Source: a bacterium
GTDB taxonomy: Bacteria; Patescibacteriota; Minisyncoccia; Phycocordibacterales; UBA5272
Assembly: GCA_023267475.1 (NCBI GenBank)
Contig: JAHFND010000017.1
Location: 1-9,779, forward strand
Reading direction: 5' to 3'
DNA: 9,779 nt
Positions 5,253-9,779 of this stretch are shown in pieces. A program made the position numbers and the translations under genes. How positions within the stretch are numbered: position 1 is the stretch's first letter; each line of letters opens with the position of its first letter. Under the pieces are notes generated by a model. That model was not told the origin of the DNA and did no database searches. It worked only from the letters and a program-made list of their open reading frames with translations.

Positions 5253-6299
5253 TTCAAGAAACTTGAGGACTTTTTCGTTAGTGAGGGCCTGGTACAAGTA
5301 ACTCTTCGCTCGATTTTCATCTGCATCTTGAACAGAAGCAAGTAATCTAACTAATTCTACTTCTATTTCTTCATCTGTTGCAGTTAATTTTTCTGCTTCA
5401 GCAATTTTATGCAAGATAAGCTGACTCATGGCACGCTTCTCTGCATCTTTTCTCCAATCTGTTTTTATTTCATCTTCTGTTTTCTTTGAATGAGTAAGAT
5501 ACTCTTCCCATGTTCCACCAAAACGAGTGATATCTGCTCTCATCTGTGCGAGCATACTATTTAATTCTCCTTCAATAATAGCTTCTGGCATATCTATAGT
5601 AGTTTCTGCAACTAACTTTTCCATTATTGCAGCTCTTCGCTTTTCACGAGCCTTTTGTTCTTTCTCTAGTTTAAGATTTTCTCCTACTTTTAATTTCAAA
5701 TCTTCTAAACTCTTAAAATTTTCTCCAAAAGATTTAGCAAACTCATCATTTAATTCTGGAAGGGTTGCATTTTCATGTGAATGATCGTGATCATGGTCGT
5801 GACCATCGTGATCATGATGAGAATGATCATGTTCTATAGCTCTACCTTTACGTAATTCCTCAAGCACATCTTGAATATCTTTATCTGTTACCTCAATCTT
5901 TTCATCTTCACCGCGCGCTTCCTTTGCAAGTTTTTTATATGCGGGGAGTTTAACCTCTGGCATAACAGGGACTACCATGGTGAGTTCCAAAGGATTTCCT
6001 TTTGCAAGTTTTGTAATAGTAACTTTCGGATCAGTAACCGGCACTATCTTATGTTCATCTATTGCTTTTATATATGCATCTCTTAGAGCTAAGTTCGCCA
6101 TCTCTTCAAGAATTACCATATCGCCATATTTTTTTACAATGGCTTCCTCTGATGCATTTCCTTTACGGAATCCATCAATCTCGACATTGTTCTTAACTAG
6201 ATCTAATCCTTTTGAGTGATAACTTTCAAACTCTTTCTCATCAATAACGATTTTAAATTCTACTTCTCCTTTCGGAAGATTTGTTTTTTCTATTTTCAT
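5241..6299 (-). CDS. tig: Trigger factor lacking the PPIase domain, with histidine-rich linker
   Basis: Trigger factor is the ribosome-bound chaperone that meets nascent chains at the exit tunnel. Residues 1-118 are the ribosome-binding domain with the signature GFRKG (43-47; here followed by NAS, where many have KVP). Residues about 180-352, opening LPELNDEFAKSFG, match the C-terminal substrate-cradle domain. The FKBP-type isomerase domain normally between them, about 100 residues, is absent, which explains 352 aa against about 430. In its place residues 157-175 hold ten His among Asp, Ser and Gly, a likely metal-binding stretch similar in composition to the tail of SlyD. The ATG at 6299 overlaps the ppa stop by four bases (ATGA), so translation is coupled to ppa. 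The right arm of a long inverted repeat covers the last codons. Identity is secure; metal binding is inference. Confidence 0.93.
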   Translation of the reverse strand: MKIEKTNLPKGEVEFKIVIDEKEFESYHSKGLDLVKNNVEIDGFRKGNASEEAIVKKYGDMVILEEMANLALRDAYIKAIDEHKIVPVTDPKVTITKLAKGNPLELTMVVPVMPEVKLPAYKKLAKEARGEDEKIEVTDKDIQDVLEELRKGRAIEHDHSHHDHDGHDHDHDHSHENATLPELNDEFAKSFGENFKSLEDLKLKVGENLKLEKEQKAREKRRAAIMEKLVAETTIDMPEAIIEGELNSMLAQMRADITRFGGTWEEYLTHSKKTEDEIKTDWRKDAEKRAMSQLILHKIAEAEKLTATDEEIEVELVRLLASVQDADENRAKSYLYQALTNEKVLKFLEQSS

Positions 6300-6835
6300 A
6301 TACGGAAATTTTCATCTTTATAAAGTTCTATACCTTCTGCTACCACTTCCTTTGCAGCTTTCGCATCTCTTATATTATCTATCGTCACTACACTCTTCTG
6401 AATCTGTTTATAAGTCTCGAAGAAGTGTTTTATTTCTTCAATTGTATGAGGATTAACATCACTTAGATCTTTTATGCTATTGAAGCGTGGATCATCCACT
6501 GGAACTGCGATAATCTTCGCATCACTTTCTCCACCATCTACCATATCAAGCACAGCAACTGGACGTGCTGTTAGTAATACACCAATAGCAAGAGGGTAGG
6601 TAGTAAGCAATACTACGTCTAGCGGATCACCGTCATGCCAGTGTGTCTGTGGAACGAATCCATAATCGAATGGATAATCTTGTCCTGTGTACATTACACG
6701 ATCAAGTTTTATGAGTCCTGTCTTTTTATCGAGTTCATATTTATTTTTTGAACCCTTATTGATTTCTACTACTACTGTAATTTCTTCTGGAGCTTTATCT
6801 CCTGGAGTAATATTGTGAAGTAAACTTATAGACAT
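6296..6835 (-). CDS. ppa: Family I inorganic pyrophosphatase
   Basis: This enzyme hydrolyses pyrophosphate to phosphate with Mg2+, pulling forward polymerase and aminoacylation reactions. The 179-aa length is normal. The signature DGDPLDVVLL is present with metal-binding Asp at 68, 70 and 73. Other active-site segments match the family: VEINKGSKNKYELD (Glu24 onward), YPFDYGFVP, the DGGESDAKI segment (Asp100, Asp105, Lys107), and TYK near 141-143. The second Lys of SKNKY stands where many homologues have an Arg-containing SRNKY, a conservative change. The ATG at 6835 is 42 bases after the nusA stop with no clear Shine-Dalgarno. The TGA stop overlaps the tig start. The gene is most likely co-transcribed in nusA-ppa-tig, although a weak promoter in the gap cannot be excluded. 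Confidence 0.95.
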   Translation of the reverse strand: MSISLLHNITPGDKAPEEITVVVEINKGSKNKYELDKKTGLIKLDRVMYTGQDYPFDYGFVPQTHWHDGDPLDVVLLTTYPLAIGVLLTARPVAVLDMVDGGESDAKIIAVPVDDPRFNSIKDLSDVNPHTIEEIKHFFETYKQIQKSVVTIDNIRDAKAAKEVVAEGIELYKDENFRI

Positions 6836-6877
6836 AAAGAATAGTTATTAATTTATAGTTAGTAATAATATACAATC

Positions 6878-8194
6878 CTATTTTACCTCTTCAGACTTTT
6901 CTTCAGATGTTTCTGGTAGAGTTTCTTCTATGACTTCAGTATTCTTTGGAGCAGATTCATCTGTGATTGATAGAGCAGATAACACTTCGGCTTCTTGTTC
7001 ATCAATAGTTTCATCTTCGATTCCATTTGCTGTAGTAAGAGTTCCTTCCTTATCTACTTCTGCGACCATTTCACCACCAGAAATAATATCAATCTTCCAT
7101 CCTGTAAGCTTTGCAGCAAGACGAACATTTTGTCCACCTTTACCAATTGCTAAAGATTGTTCATCTTTACTTACTGTAACTGTAGCCTTCTTTTCATCTT
7201 CTATTAATTCAATAGAGATTACTTTTGCTGGAGATAATGCTGTTGCAATAAAACGACGAGCATCTGCTGACCATTCGATAACATCAATCTTTTCTCCTGA
7301 TAATTCATCTGTAATAGCAGAAACTCTCACTCCACGCTGGCCAACACACGCTCCGATTGGATCTATACGTTCATCGTTTGACTTTACAGCTATCTTTGAA
7401 CGAGAACCTGGTTCACGAGCAACTGCGACGATTTCTACTACACCTTGGGCGATTTCTGCGCTTTCATTTTTAAATAGTTCTATCAAGAATTTTGGATGTG
7501 TGCGTGATAGACGAATAGAAAGTCCACGAAAACCTTCTTCTATAGAGAATAGATAGGCACGAATTCTTTCGCCTGGACGAAGACGTTCTGTAGGAATCTG
7601 TTCTTCAAATGGAAGTATTGCTGTAGTTCTTCCAAGATCGATAAATGCAGTACCACGTTCGATACGTTGTACAATTCCAGAAACGATTGTCTCTTCTTTA
7701 TCTTTGAATTCACCAACGATTGATTCGCGTTCTGCTTCACGAAGTTTCTGTACGATAACTTGCTTTGCAGTTTGAGCAGCGATACGTCCGAAATCATCTT
7801 TAGTGTCGAGAGGGAATACAATTTCTTCTCCAAGCTCAGCATTTTTCTTTAAAAGCTTTGCTGTTGTAAGCAAAATATGACGCTCTTCATTGTAACGAGG
7901 AAGAAGTCCTTCTATTTCTTCTCCTTCTTTTGGAGTAGGTTCATAAACTTCCTCTTCTCCTTCTACAGGCATACGAACAGTAGTTTCGTCTACAACGATT
8001 TTTATTTGATCAAAAGTTGTTTCACCTGTATCAAAATTAATATTACAGCGAACAATTTGTCCACGCTTTCCATATTCCTTTTGATAGGCAGCAGCGAGTG
8101 ACTTCTCTACTGCATCCACAACTTTTTCATGACTTATTTTCTTTTCTTGCTCCAATTGCTCAAGAGCAATTTTCAGTGCTTTTATATCTAACAT
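6878..8194 (-). CDS. nusA: Transcription termination/antitermination factor NusA
   Basis: NusA binds RNA polymerase and controls pausing, intrinsic termination and antitermination. The 438-aa product has the N-terminal polymerase-binding domain (1 to about 160), an S1 domain (about 166-231, IVSGIVQRIERGTAFIDLG), KH1 with GQRG at 285-288, and KH2 with GKGG at 351-354 followed by QNVRLAAKLTGWKIDI. The N-terminal domain carries an acidic stretch (about 77-97, VEGEEEVYEPTPKEGEEIEG) within it. After KH2 comes a 65-residue acidic, low-complexity tail and no recognisable acidic repeat domains of the E. coli kind. The start at 8194 (MLDIKALKIALEQLEQEKKI) agrees with the family. Usual partners rimP and infB are not adjacent; ppa and tig follow instead. 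A promoter at 8310-8283 and a terminator-like hairpin in the leader suggest attenuation, possibly by NusA itself. Confidence 0.96.
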   Translation of the reverse strand: MLDIKALKIALEQLEQEKKISHEKVVDAVEKSLAAAYQKEYGKRGQIVRCNINFDTGETTFDQIKIVVDETTVRMPVEGEEEVYEPTPKEGEEIEGLLPRYNEERHILLTTAKLLKKNAELGEEIVFPLDTKDDFGRIAAQTAKQVIVQKLREAERESIVGEFKDKEETIVSGIVQRIERGTAFIDLGRTTAILPFEEQIPTERLRPGERIRAYLFSIEEGFRGLSIRLSRTHPKFLIELFKNESAEIAQGVVEIVAVAREPGSRSKIAVKSNDERIDPIGACVGQRGVRVSAITDELSGEKIDVIEWSADARRFIATALSPAKVISIELIEDEKKATVTVSKDEQSLAIGKGGQNVRLAAKLTGWKIDIISGGEMVAEVDKEGTLTTANGIEDETIDEQEAEVLSALSITDESAPKNTEVIEETLPETSEEKSEEVK

Positions 8195-8221
8195 AGGTTT
8201 ATACTTTATTTTCTAAAATTT

Positions 8222-8249
8222 TTAACAAAAATGGCCGGCCAACAGGCCG
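8222..8249 (-). terminator. Terminator-like hairpin in the nusA leader
   Basis: On the minus strand CGGCC (8249-8245), loop TGTT and GGCCG (8240-8236) form a 5-bp GC stem, followed after GCCA by TTTTTGTT (8231-8224). It lies between the predicted nusA transcription start (about 8276) and the ATG at 8194. No minus-strand gene is seen upstream between here and 9676, so it is better read as an attenuator than as the end of another gene. Confidence 0.5.
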
Positions 8250-8282
8250 ACTCACAACATCACACATCCGATAACACTTACT

Positions 8283-8310
8283 ATTATATAACATAATTTA
8301 AATTATGCAA
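8283..8310 (-). promoter_or_regulatory. Promoter of the nusA operon
   Basis: TTGCAT (8310-8305), a 16-base spacer and TATAAT (8288-8283) lie on the minus strand, giving a start near 8276 and a leader of about 80 bases. The -10 box is perfect and the -35 box keeps TTG. Confidence 0.6.
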
Positions 8311-8367
8311 GCCCTACACATTTTGATAGTATAAAGACATTCGCAGTTCTTTCTTCAGGGAGGTATC

Positions 8368-8964
8368 ATGACAGAAAAACGGGGCTTGTACTTTCTTGGT
8401 GGAACAATAGTCGACAGTGGTGTCCTTTCACGTGCACAAAAATACTCAAACCTCGTAAGAGGATATCTCGGTGATGATTGCATACGTGAAAAAGAAAGAC
8501 ATCTCACAATTTTGCCACCTTTTTACACAGACTACGAAACTGCATCGATGATCAACTACAGTTGCATGGCTGTATCACTTTTGTCTAGCCATCCTTTCAA
8601 CTCTACTTTGTTTTCAATAAAAGAGTTGGAAGTAATGGAGTTCGAAGGCAGGGGAATTGTTCACTTCCCGGTCAAAGTTCACGAAAACCAAAGCGAAAGG
8701 AATTTTATTTCTTTTGTAAAAAGAATGCGCGAAAAGGCTAACGAAGAAGGTATTTCCTGGAGAAGTCCACTTCCTCCAGACTTCACACCTCACATAACCG
8801 TCGCAGATATAGGGGATATAAACAAAAAAGAAAAAATAAACAGAATAATTAGGAAAAGTCGTGGGGAGTCTCTGTTGATTTTCCGTCTAGTTTACCCGAC
8901 CTTATACGCCAAGTATGGTTCTAACTGGGACACTCTTCACAGAGACCCGACATTCAAAGAATAA
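8368..8964 (+). CDS. 2H phosphoesterase / 2'-5' RNA ligase-like protein
   Basis: The 198-aa product carries the two H-x-T motifs that define the 2H phosphoesterase superfamily (LigT/ThpR, cyclic phosphodiesterases). They are HLTILPPF with His45 and Thr47, and PHITVADI with His142 and Thr144, about 97 residues apart as expected for the bilobed fold. Known members cleave or join 2'-5' or cyclic-phosphate bonds in RNA or nucleotides; the substrate here cannot be told. The ATG at 8368 is supported by AGGGAGGT at 8357-8364. It is divergent from nusA, ends in its own terminator at 8983-9009, and stands apart from the next gene. A TATAAA at 8330-8335 may be its -10 box, without a good -35. Base composition (20 of 60 G+C at 8701-8760) is like the AT-rich neighbours. 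Assignment to the superfamily is firm; specific function is open. Confidence 0.82.
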   Translation: MTEKRGLYFLGGTIVDSGVLSRAQKYSNLVRGYLGDDCIREKERHLTILPPFYTDYETASMINYSCMAVSLLSSHPFNSTLFSIKELEVMEFEGRGIVHFPVKVHENQSERNFISFVKRMREKANEEGISWRSPLPPDFTPHITVADIGDINKKEKINRIIRKSRGESLLIFRLVYPTLYAKYGSNWDTLHRDPTFKE

Positions 8965-8982
8965 GATCCGGACCTTAAGATT

Positions 8983-9009
8983 GCGCTCAAGTAGAGCGCT
9001 TTCCTTTTT
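8983..9009 (+). terminator. Terminator after the 2H gene
   Basis: GCGCTC (8983-8988), loop AAGTA and GAGCGC (8994-8999) are followed by TTTCC and then five T. The stem is only 6 bp but GC-rich, and it lies 18 bases after the stop. Confidence 0.75.
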
Positions 9010-9079
9010 ATTAGAAAATGATAGAGTTCAGATAATCTGCAACAAATCAGAAACCGGTTCTTTAACTAAGGGGTGCCTT

Positions 9080-9640
9080 ATGGGCAAATACATTGGTGAC
9101 ATAACGGAAGAAATCGATGAAAGTTGGTTTGTCCCCATCTTTGAATATGAAAAAGGGGAGAGACGATATCAAATCATTCTGAAGCACTGGATTCAATTTG
9201 CTAACCGTCCAGACTGGTACGGGGGTGTCTGGCATAAACCAATTGAAGGGTTCATCTTCTTCCCGGGTGGAATGACCAAAGAATGTTCCTGTATGGTCAC
9301 CACTCTTGTGGCCTGGCTTGTCACAAACGAAGGAAGATCTTTCATACTTCGAGCCCTTCTTGAGGTGGACAGGTTAGATTGGTTCGGCGATGAGATTATT
9401 ATCTCTCGTTGGGCGATAGAAAACCAGCGCCAGGACAACCGAAGAAAATTAGAAAAAGTGTTTCAAAAGATTCCTCTTCCTCAGTTTGCTTACGAACTGC
9501 CAGAAAACCTATTTATTTGGGTTAACAGCCCAAAAGGTAGGCGCTTTCTTTCTGCCGTATACACGGAGATTGGAGCAGAAGAGGAAGGATGGACAGTACC
9601 ATTTAAGGTGCCCATAAAAGCACCGGGGGAATGGGTGTAA
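9080..9640 (+). CDS. Tryptophan-rich orphan protein, unknown function
   Basis: I do not recognise this 186-aa protein. It is soluble-looking, without signal peptide or clear membrane helix, and holds ten Trp (over 5 percent), often next to acidic or aromatic residues (ESWFVPIF, DWYGGVWHKP, LDWFGDE). A charged segment RQDNRRKLEKVFQKI near residue 120 separates two halves. I chose the ATG at 9080, preceded by AAGGGGTG at 9068-9075. The open frame continues upstream to 8915, but that part crosses the 2H gene's end and its terminator. GC content is raised (27 of 60 bases at 9241-9300) relative to AT-rich neighbours. It ends at a strong terminator shared with the convergent ABC ATPase. Position after the 2H gene does not imply a joint role, since a terminator lies between them. 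Confidence 0.8.
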   Translation: MGKYIGDITEEIDESWFVPIFEYEKGERRYQIILKHWIQFANRPDWYGGVWHKPIEGFIFFPGGMTKECSCMVTTLVAWLVTNEGRSFILRALLEVDRLDWFGDEIIISRWAIENQRQDNRRKLEKVFQKIPLPQFAYELPENLFIWVNSPKGRRFLSAVYTEIGAEEEGWTVPFKVPIKAPGEWV

Positions 9641-9643
9641 GAA

Positions 9644-9678
9644 AGGGCGTGGTCTTGTGACCGCGCCCTACTTTTTTT
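9644..9678 (+). terminator. Terminator between orphan gene and ABC ATPase
   Basis: AGGGCGTGGTC (9644-9654), loop TTGT and GACCGCGCCCT (9659-9669) form an 11-bp stem with one G-U pair, then AC and seven T. On the minus strand it is followed by TTTCTT, so it may also end the ABC ATPase transcript, whose stop codon overlaps its end. Confidence 0.9.
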
Positions 9679-9779
9679 ATTTCACTACCAACCCGTCGGA
9701 CAATCTCACTATTCTGTCTGCAATTTTCCCATATTCTTCTTCGTGAGTTACCATTACTATAGTTAATTTTTCTTCTTTG
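9677..9779 (-). CDS. ABC transporter ATP-binding protein, C-terminal end (cut by window edge)
   Basis: The minus strand from the right edge reads 33 codons ending in TAA at 9679-9677. The peptide (KEEKLTIVMVTHEEEY, then GKIADRIVRLSDGLVVK) is the end of an ABC ATPase nucleotide-binding domain. It has the strand after Walker B, the H-loop histidine in VTH, and the ADRIVRLSDG segment with the conserved D-G turn. The wording is closest to the LolD/MacB/FtsE type, which pairs with a membrane permease for lipoprotein, peptide or cell-division roles, but subfamily is a guess from this short piece. Walker A and the signature motif lie beyond the edge. It converges on the orphan gene at 9080 with a shared terminator. 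Confidence 0.78.
   Translation of the reverse strand, partial: KEEKLTIVMVTHEEEYGKIADRIVRLSDGLVVK

Noticed and set aside
6930..7556. 208-codon plus-strand frame opposite nusA
   Set aside because: Ser-rich mirror of a secure NusA coding sequence, with no start signals.
7679..7689. Third copy of AGAAACGATTG, inside nusA
   Set aside because: It lies in codons for a normal NusA segment (ETIVSG) with no promoter context; kept only as a caution on the clpP-region repeat.
8915..9079. N-terminal extension of the Trp-rich gene to an ATG at 8915
   Set aside because: It would overlap the end of the 2H gene and its terminator, and the ATG at 9080 has a proper ribosome binding site.

Overview
The window looks like a piece of a small, AT-rich, streamlined bacterial genome, most likely from the Candidate Phyla Radiation (Patescibacteria, Parcubacteria-like). 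The pointers are a trigger factor without its prolyl isomerase domain, a short gene set made of housekeeping genes beside unrecognised orphans, and very compact spacing. This placement is inference from gene content; no rRNA or other marker is present. TGA acts as a stop (ppa ends in TGA), so the recoded genetic code of Gracilibacteria/SR1 is not in use here.

Layout. At 1-1185 on the minus strand, clpP is followed one base later by the start of rny (RNase Y, cut by the window edge). A divergent promoter region (1233-1356) separates clpP from a plus-strand four-helix membrane protein (1416-1829) that has a consensus promoter, strong ribosome binding site and terminator of its own. The 487 bases from 1830 to 2316 hold no protein gene. 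They carry a minus-strand promoter-like pair, several hairpins and a large hairpin with a T-rich tail, which I read as a candidate noncoding RNA gene. Then come rsmE and a DoxX-like membrane protein on the plus strand. They converge on a TrmB-like regulator (minus) across a perfect 40-base palindromic terminator. An orphan gene (4563-4991) and a 20-codon ORF overlapping its terminator follow, then a 123-base imperfect inverted repeat touching the tig stop. The minus-strand run nusA-ppa-tig (8194 down to 5241) is probably one operon, with a 4-base ppa/tig overlap. Upstream of nusA is a promoter and a terminator-like hairpin in the leader. The right end carries a 2H phosphoesterase (8368-8964), a tryptophan-rich orphan (9080-9640), and the last 33 codons of an ABC ATPase on the minus strand.

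How the genes fit together. The minus strand carries protein and RNA quality control and basic metabolism: ClpP proteolysis, RNase Y decay, NusA elongation control, pyrophosphate hydrolysis and nascent-chain folding. The plus strand carries rsmE (rRNA modification), doxX and orphan genes, most of them with their own Shine-Dalgarno site and terminator. Three orphans (1416, 4563, 9080) are visibly richer in G+C than their neighbours.

The least ordinary signals are: a 12-bp site placed identically at the -35 boxes of the divergent clpP and membrane-protein promoters; the candidate noncoding RNA at about 1903-2170; the histidine-rich linker replacing the isomerase domain of trigger factor; the structured repeat at 5130-5252; the small ORF over a terminator at 5034-5096; and the nusA leader hairpin. 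I saw no CRISPR array, tRNA, rRNA, transposase or clear defence system.
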